NCBI GenBank assembly: GCA_033439765.1
Contig: JAULSN010000006.1
Coordinates: forward strand, 1,922,001 to 1,986,000
DNA length: 64,000 nt
Origin: Lasiosphaeria ovina
Lineage: Eukaryota > Ascomycota > Sordariomycetes > Sordariales > Lasiosphaeriaceae
Reading direction: 5' to 3'
The notes under the pieces are model-generated. The model did not search any database and had not been told where the DNA came from. It saw only the letters and a program-made list of their open reading frames with translations. Position 1 is the first letter of the stretch. Every line of letters starts with the position of its first letter. The translations under genes were made by a program, and so were the position numbers. This document shows, in pieces, positions 1-9,949 of this stretch.

Positions 1-598
1 GAGGAACAGGCCCAAGGGGTACGTGGCTGCTCGGTCGGGGCGGCGTCTTTTGGTCAATTACAACGTATCCAGGCATGGTCTGGGACCGCCTGAGCCTGGG
101 TAGAGGCTCGCGATCTGTGCGATCGGGCCGGTCCGGGCGATCAAGACGCGAAAGGCGGTCCAGGCGTGTGGGGCGATCAAGGGTATCAGGAACTTCAAGG
201 CGATCCCGAGGATCGTGCTTGTACGGGCGACGGTGTCGGTCTTCATGATCACGCGAGTCGTGGCGCCTGCTAGGTCTGGAGTATTCTTCCATCCGAGCGC
301 CATTGATGTACACGCCGTCTCGGTCTCGCCTATACGATGGCGACGGCGACTTGGACCGGCGCGGCCGATAAGGTTCCGCATCGAAATGGGACGAGAAGTA
401 CGGAGTGGGCTTGCGCTCCGATAGGCTCTTGAGGGACTCGGGCTCAGCGCCCCCCAGCTTCTTGAAGGGAAATGTCCGTTTGTAGTGCTTGAAATCTGGG
501 TCGCGACACATCCTGCCGTCTTTGCAAGCGTATGTCTTCTCCGTCAAGTCCTGCGTCCCATCGGCGTAGGTGTTGTAGTAATACTTAGTGAGACACAT
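1..598 (-). CDS. partial gene, Arg/Asp-rich hypothetical protein (N-terminal 199 residues)
   Basis: An open frame runs from an ATG at 598 off the left edge without a stop. It was found by translating the minus strand. The N-terminus begins MCLTKYYYNTYADGTQ and has a run of aromatic and Cys residues followed by a YACKDGRMC segment and a KRTFPFKKLGG block. I recall similar Tyr/Cys-rich N-termini in conserved fungal proteins of unknown function. The rest is low-complexity and highly charged, with repeated RLDR, RPDR and RTDR units around residues 140-170, so it is probably disordered. The ATG has a good context (CCACAATG). No signal peptide or membrane segment is visible. The function is unknown and the C-terminus lies outside the window. 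Confidence 0.7.
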   Translation of the reverse strand, partial: MCLTKYYYNTYADGTQDLTEKTYACKDGRMCRDPDFKHYKRTFPFKKLGGAEPESLKSLSERKPTPYFSSHFDAEPYRPRRSKSPSPSYRRDRDGVYINGARMEEYSRPSRRHDSRDHEDRHRRPYKHDPRDRLEVPDTLDRPTRLDRLSRLDRPDRPDRTDREPLPRLRRSQTMPGYVVIDQKTPPRPSSHVPLGPVP

Positions 599-3500
599 TG
601 TGGCGTCGGTATCAGGGATTTGATACAAAGGGTGTTGCAGGGACGATTCGTCCAGAGGGGTAGTCGGCGAGACTCTCTCCGGAGTTGTCGGCGATGAGGT
701 AGGGTCGGCGACAAATCCGCTTGAGTCTTGCGCCGCGAGGTGTTGAAGATATTCACAATGGAAACGCCAGTCACGGTGGGGTCGGGTACCGTGTCAGTCG
801 GCCGTGTCCGAGACAAAACAGCCTTGGGAGTGTCGCCCAGATCTGGTCAAAGACATGAGGACATAGGTCGAGGACCGATTGTGGGGGGATTGAGAGAGCG
901 GTGGGTGCGAGAAATATAGCGGCTGTTGTCGCGATCAACGGATCAGGGTCGTGGCTCAAAAAGGGCCGCCTTCTAGGACTCGTCGGATGATGTAAAACGG
1001 TTTCTGATGTGGACTGGAAGTGCTAATAGCGGGCTGGAGAATACGGTTAGGGACGAGGTGGCCTAGGGACCCGAGGGCGGGCGACGGTTTGTGTTAAATA
1101 AGGAATGCGAGTTGAGTCTCGAGGGGAGGGCCACCCCCCCGGTCAAGTCATCCTGCACTTATGCACAATTGGCGGTTTGCATGGCTCTGTCCACGCCCAC
1201 CCCACCTCTGGCGTTGTTGCGGGTTTCTTTCCGGAACCGCCAAAATGGGTGTGTCAGGCGTGTCTTTTGGCCGAGAAAGGGCGTGGACTCAGCAGGCTAG
1301 CCATGCTGCACGATGGAATTGGGGGGTGGATCAAGTCCAAGGGCGACCAAACTGGGGACGCCATGCACATCACGAGCCAATGAGCTACCACACAGCCCGA
1401 GAAGGCTGAGCACAGTTGAAGGGCCAAGTGACCGCCACAGGCCTAAAAGACGGGGCTTTCTCAGGACCGGGCGGGCAAAAGATGGCGCCGGACCAGGAAC
1501 TGGTTTTTTTTTTTTTTTGGGGGGGGGATCCTGTGATTGTTTCCCGTCGGATCTTGTTCACCCACCAGGCGGGCCGTGTCATCTGGAGGTCGCTGCTTGT
1601 TGGTAGCCGATGAAACGGATATTTCCAGGGAGAGGTATCCGTAGGCACCCACTGGCTGCGGCGCAACCCAGTAACTTCCAACAGTCTGGAACCACGAAAA
1701 GGAGGAAAAAGCACATGGGCGTCAGGACAGGCCTTGAGGCAAAAATAGCCATCAAGTCTTTCGTGCAGAACAGAATATTTTGTTGAAACATGCGGGCTTG
1801 GGCGCGGAAACGAACCTAATTCCCAGGTCGGAAAACTGCACGCAGTCTGAAGGTGTGCAGCCTATCATCCGACGAAGCGCAGGTGAGGCCAGCTTTCCAT
1901 TCGGTGCCCGGGTCATGGTCGGCAACAGTTCGTCGGCAAGGAAAAACCGCACCTGCGCTTGTTTCGTGCATCATGCATGTCTCGCTGTCCGTCCTCGGCC
2001 CCTTTCCACCCATCAGGGGAGGTTGCCAGTCCCTGTCGCCCCAAGGCGTTGCCAAAAAGGCGGGAAGCTACCCGCATGTGTCCGCAATCGTGGGGCCGAC
2101 CAACCATGTTCCAGGCCCGTGTCAAAAGGAGGTGCGGCCAGTTCCCTCCAGAGTTGGCAACATGCAAACATCGTGTATTCGTAAGACTTGTCATGGGAGA
2201 TGGTTGCTTGAAGGCTGCGCATGAGTTCAACGTCACCGGATACGACACTCGTCCCACCCAGCCCGCGAACCGGAAGGAAGCCTGGGGAGGGGATGGGAGG
2301 GTGACGGCTCCGAAGCTCCCCGCGCCTCCACACCGAGGTCACCCGGTCCATACCGGCACCGACAGAGGGCATTTTAGGGCAAACGAGTTTTCCAGTGGCT
2401 AGTGGCCAGTGCACCAAGGTTCTGTTCGCCAGACCTTGGATAAGGGGCTACGCCAGATGCATCAAATGAGAGCGGGCGAATACTCGCTGTGGGAACCAGG
2501 CCGCATACTGGCCATGAAACATCGGCCGTATACTAGAGGTATCGAAGAAATGCTGCGGGTTCGTAGGAAGGTCCGGGTGGGCTGTGGGCTCCACTCGATA
2601 TCTGAGTTTGGGAGGCCGTCAAATCCTTCCCCAGAAAACGTCAGCCACGAATCCGTTCGCCGGTATTTCTTTTTTGGCCGCTGAAGTTGCCACCAAATCG
2701 CACACACAACCACCTGGTGATTCCCGAGCCTTCCCCGGCTCCAGCACACCGAAATTCCATAGTGAGCTTGCGTGTCTTGGGGACACGGCGGCAGCTCTGC
2801 GTCACACAGCGCGGCCGCTCACCGAGGTGAGTGGGTGTCGACAAGCGGGGGCACCAAGTTGAACACACGCCACGTTCCTGAACTTTCCACGCATTTCGGA
2901 CACGATTCTCGGTGAACGTGCTGACTAGGCATTTCTGCTGTCTCATGTTGCAAAGCCCCCGTCACCGTTGTCCCGGCGGCGACAAATTGCCATCCGGAGG
3001 CGGGCGCTTCTTTGAAGAGTCCACAAACAAGGAGTGTCCGGTTCTACCGTCGTTGGGCTGAGCCGCGCATAGGCTCAGTGAGGACCCTGAGGCGGCTATC
3101 TTGTCCACTCAAGACTGGAATTGACGCCGATAGGAAATTACGTAGTTGCAGGTGGTGCAGGCGGCGAAGGCCAGATCTTTTGAGCTCTGAGAGGCGGACT
3201 TCGCACCGCTCCGTCCACTCACGAGTCGTGGTTCGAAGATGGTGGTGGTGGCCCTTGGTGGCCGCTGGATACAGTGTGTGTCGTTGGTAGACATCAGACG
3301 CCCCAGAGAACATGTCGGCCAGTCAACATGTTAACTGACCACATTCGAAGCGCTGCCGTATCGGTCAGAAGTCTGCCTTCAAGCCCTCGTATTGCCAACG
3401 AAGGGATGTTTCGAAGGCCCTAAAATTTGCGTGTCCTGGATTCGCTGCATCGGCTTTAGCAAATGCTTGCTCCTGAGGGCATCAACACGCTGTTCCTGAA

Positions 3501-4987
3501 GTGGGTCGCCAGGTTAGGCGTTGGGGGGCGGGCCAACCGCGTAAAACCCATGGGAGCGAGCGGCGAAGCTTGGGGGAACGAAACTTGCAGTGGGTGCAAA
3601 CTCTTAAGCGGCAACTTGACCATGGTATCAGCCTTTGTATTTCGTAAATCGGGCGCGTCGTCCCCTTTGCTACTCTGGCCGAGGCCATGCAAGTTCGAAA
3701 GCGAGCGCTTGATTCCCAACACTGAAGCCTTCAATCCGATCCGGACTATCAGCGATACTTTGAGCAACAACAGCCACCACCTCAGGTAGGATCGCGAGTT
3801 ATCCGTAGACCATTTCGAAACAGTTCACCTACTAACGTAGGTCCCGGTCCCGAAACGGCGCGACGTGCCGCCCTTCGGCGCTGGAATTGCAGGGCTGAGG
3901 GGAAGGAGCCGGGGGTTAACTCACCCTGTTCCGCGTGCAATCCGCCGCAGCGCCGCACAGCACACATCCACGCACGGGTACCTACCGTACCGATAAACAT
4001 ACCAACGAGCCCGGAATAATTATCTCGTCGTCTGATGAAATGGATGCTCGGTTGTTGCAGTAAGATCGTCTCTAGCAAACGTGCCAGTATTTGCTGTTTT
4101 TGTTGAGCACAAAAGACAGTGCTCGGTGGAGACAGTTCCGGTTCATGGAATTATGACGGGAGATCCCTAGCGATCATTCCTGCCTGTTACGTCCAAATCT
4201 GGCAATGCTCCAGCGAACAAAAGCTTAAATCCGGGGCAGGAGCTGCGGGTGCCTCCCGCAAAACCTTCGCTGGGTTCCAAGCCAGATGCGGGGATTGCCT
4301 TGGGAGAGGGAAGCCGGGACGGGATTTAGGTTGCGGAAGGCGAATCTCTTCCTTCAACAACAAAAGTATTGGGTTTACTTATCGATCAATTGTTCCAGAT
4401 GATGCCATGTTTAGCGATTTGAAACTGCGCCGCAACACCAACTCACGCGTCCGGACGCCAAATTGAAGACCTTGGCGCCTTTTTAATACTTCGTCGCTTC
4501 CAGCGATTTGAGTCACTGACCCCCAACAGCCCTGACCCCCAACAGTTTCAGTCAAGCACCCCTGCCCTTTTTCATTCTTGTCTCGCCGTGTACACTACAA
4601 GACGCACCGGACTATGGGGGTGATTGTCGGTTATCCACCGCGGAATATGCAGTCACCAGTCAGCTGATGCCGATTTTAATGGTAGGTGGTGTCGGAAATG
4701 TCGTGTCTTGCACGGTCTTCATCAGGTGTCTATGCGACCGGCTGCAAAGTGGAAGCTACCTCGGAATCCTGGAAGTTGGGATATTGCCCAAGACGGTATA
4801 TCATGGCCTGCCTAATTGGACAAAAAGAATCCGACAATTGAAGAGGAAAAGAAGAAAGAAACCCATCCAAACATGGAACCAAGATCACATCCAGCGTCCG
4901 GAGTTCGTCACCCTCTCGGGTTGTCAAACGCACCGACTTCATCGGCTGTCTCGCGGCGTGTGCCCTCCAAAATTCGCCCAGCCCCGT
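599..4987. other. 4.4-kb gene-free interval
   Basis: I see no convincing gene. Overlapping short frames occur in all six phases, as expected of GC-rich non-coding DNA, and none reads like a known protein or has plausible splice partners. A T15 tract abuts a G9 tract at 1504-1527. A short direct repeat (CTGACCCCCAACAG twice) lies near 4516-4545. The interval separates the divergent start of the left-edge gene from the 3' end of the UDP-glucose dehydrogenase gene. Confidence 0.5.
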
Positions 4988-7108
4988 CTATGTTACCCAA
5001 GGCCCCTTTCCAATCCCACGAACCCTGAAACCAAGCCCTTGAAGTTCTACGGGGTTGACAACATTGCGGCCGTCGAAAACCCATCGCGGTTCTTTCATCA
5101 AGGCTGCAACCTCAACCCAGTCCACCGCATCAGTATCGTGTGTGGTTCCAGTATCTGACCTACAAGACGTGCAATCTTTGGGGCATTCAGACATTGGTTT
5201 GAGTCTTCCAAGCGGGTCTTCGGGCAAGGTCGACACTTCCCTCCCCCTGAGTGTCGCCTCCAGGCCCCTGATTTGCATCTCAGTGATTGCTGTGGTGTTG
5301 CTCTGAAGGACTCGAACAAGAGACTCATCGACTGCCTTCGAGTCGGCAGCAAATGGCTCTTGGGGACCGCCAATTCGACAGCCGCGGAAGTGTTTCCACT
5401 GCGTCAGGACACACACAACGCTAGCCCCTTGAACAGATTCTCTCCAGTTGGAGCAGATCTTGATGCTCTCGGCCTGACTCGGGCCTAGCCCAACGTTCCG
5501 AACCTCGTCCATAATCTCAGCCGAACTGCACCCCGGGTCAAATATGGCGATCTCTTGGGGCATCTCCTCGGCGAGGTCTTTGATGATGTGTACAGCAATG
5601 CTATTTCGGGTGTCATTGGTCCCATCCTTGAAGGCGAACCCCAGCACAGCGATCTTCTTTCCGCGAAGTGAGCCGTTAAGCTCGCGCACAATTTTACGAG
5701 CGAAACGCTGTCGCTGGTACTCGTTTATCCTCAACACTCCTAGCCAGTAGTCAGCCACAATGTCGAGGTGGAGCTCTCGCGCAAGGTAGGCCAGGTTGAG
5801 GATGTCCTTCTCAAAGCAGGAGCCTCCGAAGCCAACGCCTGCCTGCAAGAACTTTGGGCCTAGCCTCGCGTCTTTCCCGATAGCGAGACTGACATCATCC
5901 ACGTCGGCGCCGTGCCCAATTTCTTCGCAAATAGCGCTCACAGCATTGATGCTGCTAATCCGCTGTGCCAGCATGGTGTTAGCAACCAGCTTAGCAAGCT
6001 CGCTGCTGAACGTGTTCACCGTCACGATGCGCTCAGGCGGCACCCACGCTGCATACAGATCCCTGAGAACGGCAGCGGCACGAAATCCAGACAGTGTCTG
6101 AGCACTGCCGATTAGAATACGGTCTGGATTCATGAGGTTCTCCACAGCCGTGCCCTCAGATAAAAACTCGGGGTTGGAAAGAACCTCGAAAGTTTCGTCT
6201 GGCCGGTGATAGCAAAGCTGAAGAGCTGTCAGTTCATGTCCTTCGATGCCGCAAGCTTGGCAAACACGAGTCTCACAGTGTCTTGAATCATGCGGGCCGT
6301 GCCGCACGGAACAGTGCTCTTCTCCACGATGATCGTCCCTTTTCTGGCATTCTGTGCGACGGTCCGTGAGGCGCTTTCGATGGCACTGACATCGGCCATC
6401 GATCCAGCACCCAGACCGTGCAGCTTGGTTGGCGTGTTGACGCAGATGAAGACAATATCGGCTTCCCTGATTGCTCGAACGACGTCCGTTGAGAAGACCA
6501 AATTTGGCTGACGAGCTACGAGTTCGACAGGATGCTCAAGCTCGGGCAAGGAGATCGACACACTAAGCGTGCCATCCCTGGCTGGACGTACGACTTTGAG
6601 GAGGCCGTCTTCGTGAATGGGGAGATGGGCGGAATTCCAGGCCACAACACGTTGTTCGTTCAAGTCAACTACGTTGACCTGTATCTCCGGGTTGTGGTAG
6701 GCTATCACCGCCGCCGTTGGCCCACCTAATTGGGAAGGTCAGAACACCCATCACGACTCGCACAGATGTGCCGAGGTAATTACCAACAAAGCCGGCACCA
6801 ACGAAGCAAATATTCTTGACTCGGTCGTCAACTTCAGGGGCTCCCAGCGATTCCAACACTGGGGAGATCCCGCAATCCTCGGGCGGTGGTTTGGGCTTGA
6901 GCTCGGGCGAGCCCGCCCCGGAACTCGGTGGAGAGGTATCGGGAGTGCCTCGAAGCCAGTTGCTGGCTTTCCATGAGCTCGGCGTCGAAGTTCCTGGACC
7001 GAATGCTGATGCTATGGATTGCGTGCTCGAGAGAGACCTGGCAAACTGGCCGTGCAGGAGGGGCAACGCCGGCCGCGAGATGTCTGGGACAAGGCTAGGG
7101 TTGTCCAT
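4988..7108 (-). CDS. UDP-glucose 6-dehydrogenase (UDPG/GDP-mannose dehydrogenase family)
   Basis: This cytosolic NAD-dependent enzyme is predicted to oxidise UDP-glucose to UDP-glucuronate. There are three exons: 7108-6784, 6725-6277 and 6217-4988, with introns of 58 and 59 nt. The introns restore the frame exactly and rebuild the Rossmann motif GAGFVGGPTA (residues 104-113), giving 667 residues. Other family marks are VEKSTVPCGTA, LSNPEFLSEGTA, the catalytic-Cys loop GFGGSCFEKD (Cys392), GFAFKDGTNDTRNS and the C-terminal EPRWVFDGRN signature. A Ser/Pro-rich extension of about 95 residues precedes the Rossmann fold and is longer than in the usual enzyme. The start was chosen because ATG7108 lies in good context just ahead of this extension. 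It is transcribed divergently from the GH12 gene, next to the GT2 synthase. GDP-mannose as substrate is less likely given the C-terminal signature. Confidence 0.92.
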
Positions 7109-8379
7109 GGTTACCCGCTTTTGCCAGGATTTCGTGTTACTCAACTGGGCACAGAGGGCGCAGGTCGTATTTCGAGCCAGAGGGGCAGAATAAACGATAC
7201 AGTGGGAGATCCCGGAGAAGAGCCCAGTTGAACCAGCGGACTGTGGATATATACGACCTCTGTCACCGAAGGGTGTGAAAATCCGCCTCGCCTCGGGATG
7301 CAAGTGGTAGGTGTGTTTTCTACCAACCACCTTTCTGGCCTTTTCCGACTAATGCTGTGTTTGCCCACAGGCAATCTCGCCATGGTTGATCTCACCATAA
7401 TTAGTTTTCTTGTTGTGGTCGATCCGGCTATTCCAAAACAATTGTCCGCTGCCTGTTATTGGGATGATCCCAACTGGCATTCGACATTGAGTCCGGACGG
7501 AGTTCGAGCCACACAGCCGCGGCCCTGAATCCAACCAAGCAATTGTTACTCTGGGAGGTAGTTCCTCTCAGCACGCGGGATAAATGAGCTGGATATGACC
7601 TGGTGAGATCAACCTCACCCAGATTAGGCGACCAGCGTCCAGCCCAAACCGCACGCCCACAGGCGCGCACGAGCGAATGCAGAAACCCGACTCTTGAAGG
7701 AGCGGGGTATCTCCTCACATCGCTGTGTTGTTGCACAAGAGGCCCGAATCCACTGCGCCATGTCTCAGTGGCGCTCCAAAAAGCCAGCGACACCCGCGAA
7801 AGAAAAGATGGCGTCCTTGGCATGGCGGCCACGTTGCCTTAAAAGGATTGTGTCTGGTAGTGTTTGCCCGAGCCTGACGCCGATGCAACCTCAGCGTCGT
7901 TTGTGGGTTGAGGCTCAAAAGGCAACTGCCGTTGACGATCGGGTCCGGATTTGTACGATGCATGCCCATAGATAAGAAGGGTCCACGGTCCCCGTTGTGA
8001 CTGGCGTCGAAGCAAGCCGATGATTGTCGATCTCGAGACTGCAACCTGCAAACAACAATGGCCATTCTCGTCTTTGTCATTCTCCACCAACCTGGCCGAG
8101 GCTCGTGCAGGCCGTCATTCAAATCCACTCATTGCCCAGCTCGGGTGCTCTTGCACCTCTTGGCCTTTGCGGCACACTGACCCTGCGACTCGCTGTTTTC
8201 GCGGTGCGAAAGTCGTGAAACCCCCAAGCCCGCTAACTACGGCTCGTTGATCAGACGACAGCTGGAAGTCGCGGTGGTAGTGCATTGGACGTCCGTGGGG
8301 CTTTAACAACATTCGCTTCCCTTCCTGTCTCAGCGAGGCCGTTGTTTTCCATGCTTTTCGACATCGCAAAATCGCCAAT
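7109..8379. other. divergent promoter region, UGDH / GH12
   Basis: This stretch of 1.27 kb lies between two divergently transcribed starts. No coding frame in it resembles a protein. It presumably holds the promoters of both the dehydrogenase and the GH12 gene, which would allow shared control. I see no obvious TATA box or repeat. Confidence 0.45.
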
Positions 8380-9433
8380 ATGCCGCTCGCCGTCCGGATT
8401 CTCCCAGTCGCGTTGTGGGCCATACATGTCGCCAGCGCATACGATGCAAGAGTCTGTGACCAGAAGAGCTATACGAGCCCCTTGGACAACTTGACCTGTA
8501 CGCCAGCCCACCGCCGCATGCCCTGTTATTGTTCGGAGAGACCACTGACGATTATACACCCCAGTTAACCCAAATGCGTGGAACCCCGATGGCACGGGCT
8601 TCCAGTGCATCTCCGTTCAGGACTCACCGCCAGCGTTCTGGGCGACATGGGCGTGGTCGTCGAATCCGCAATCTGTCCATTCTTACCCCCACGTCAAATT
8701 AACCTCACCGACCCTCCCAACACCCTTGTCTAACATCTCGGCATTCTGTCTCACCGCACGGTGGTCATTGGGCCCTGGGTCAATGGCGCTGCCTGGCCTC
8801 CGAATCGATGCCAGTGGCTTGGCTGATATGGACGTGTCCGCCAATGTTGCCTTTGACATATTTGCTGATCGCAATTATGCCAGCTCCAAGAACGAAACGA
8901 CGGCAGAAACAGAGATCATGATCTGGCTTGCCAAGTTTGGCTCCGCCCAGCCCCTAGGATTCAGCCCCAAGAGGACATGCTTCACTCAGGAGCTCGGCGG
9001 CATCCCGTTGTATGTCGACAGAGGAAGATGTCAAACCCAAGCCCGGATGTTACTGACGTTTCTCAGCGTTCTCTACGAGGGCCGGAACGGGAGGGGAACC
9101 GACGTGTTTACATGGGTGGCGGCAACGAACGAGACAGGTTTTACTGCCGACATCTCGCCTCTCCTCCAATATCTATGGCGCAACGGTCTAGTCTCTGCAG
9201 ACTCTAATGTAGGACTCGTCTCGTTTGGATCCGAAGCCTACCACTCGCGCGGCAATGTCACTTTTTCGGCATCTCGGTTTGACATGCACCTGGTGACGGG
9301 CACAGCTCCGACACTCGTAGTTGAGCAGCTTCCGACGGCTTGTTCTCGTGCAGTTTCTACCCACATACAAGGATCATGGCTGTTTTTTATGTCGATCATC
9401 GGGATTGTTGCTTCTGCACTTTATCCTCTCTAA
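8380..9433 (+). CDS. GH12 endo-beta-glucanase with signal peptide and C-terminal hydrophobic tail
   Basis: This is a secreted endoglucanase of glycoside hydrolase family 12 (clan GH-C; cellulose, xyloglucan or mixed-linkage beta-glucan). There are three exons: 8380-8497, 8565-9009 and 9067-9433. Intron 2 (GTATGT...CTGAC...CAG, 57 nt) happens to keep the frame, so an unspliced reading would wrongly insert 19 residues. The product has 309 residues. A signal peptide covers residues 1-20. The N-terminal WNPDGTGFQC and HSYPHVKL segments are typical of GH12. The nucleophile is Glu156 in TEIMIWLAKFG and the acid/base is Glu244 in SFGSEAYHS. Unlike ordinary GH12 enzymes, it ends in a 20-residue hydrophobic tail (from Gly290) that could be a GPI-attachment signal or a membrane anchor. 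It lies between UGDH and the GT2 synthase, pointing to a role in polymer synthesis or trimming rather than nutrition. Confidence 0.88.
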
Positions 9434-9949
9434 TCAGAAAGCTATTTGCGTATTGCCGGAGGGCCCACTAGGGTACCTGCATCATCCCCTGTTACTAGTT
9501 GCCGTGTGGTGATCGTCTCGGTGCCTACACGCACACGGGTCTGCGCCCCAAACACCATGCTCCTGCCACTCGAGCACAGCATCTTCGTGCATTAGCCCCT
9601 CACAGTTGAGACTCGTACAACCGCTCTGATCAGCCGATCGTTCTGCGTTCTCATTTTCCAAAATACCAGCCCCTAGTCTGTGTCCGAGCCCCGGCTGCTC
9701 TAACTTTCCCTAGGCTGATTTCTGACGGCCGGCCATTGTTGGTTGGACCTGAGCCAGCCTATTGTTCTGCCTTGTTTGCCCCTGATAGATTTCGTGTCCA
9801 GTCGACGTCCAGGCCTCGGTAGCCATATATGGATTCTCTTCTTTTGTTCGTTCTGGCAGAGTCGGTTGCCTTCCCCTTTGGCGGTCCCGAAAAAGAAGCT
9901 CGAAATGCACAGCCTGCTACAGAAGTAGACTGCCGCTTGACCGGCCATC
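9434..9949. other. intergenic, GH12 3' end to GT2 start
   Basis: This holds 0.5 kb between two genes on the same strand. No coding frame is supported. It should contain the GH12 terminator and the GT2 promoter, but no recognisable element is visible. Confidence 0.45.

Noticed and set aside
1780..2417. Five overlapping frames of 114-147 codons on both strands
   Set aside because: They overlap in all phases in GC-rich DNA, have no codon bias, no recognisable sequence and no sensible splice partners.
7428..8128. Two minus-strand frames of 134 and 137 codons between UGDH and GH12
   Set aside because: They show no family resemblance, overlap plus-strand frames of similar length, and lie in the expected divergent promoter.
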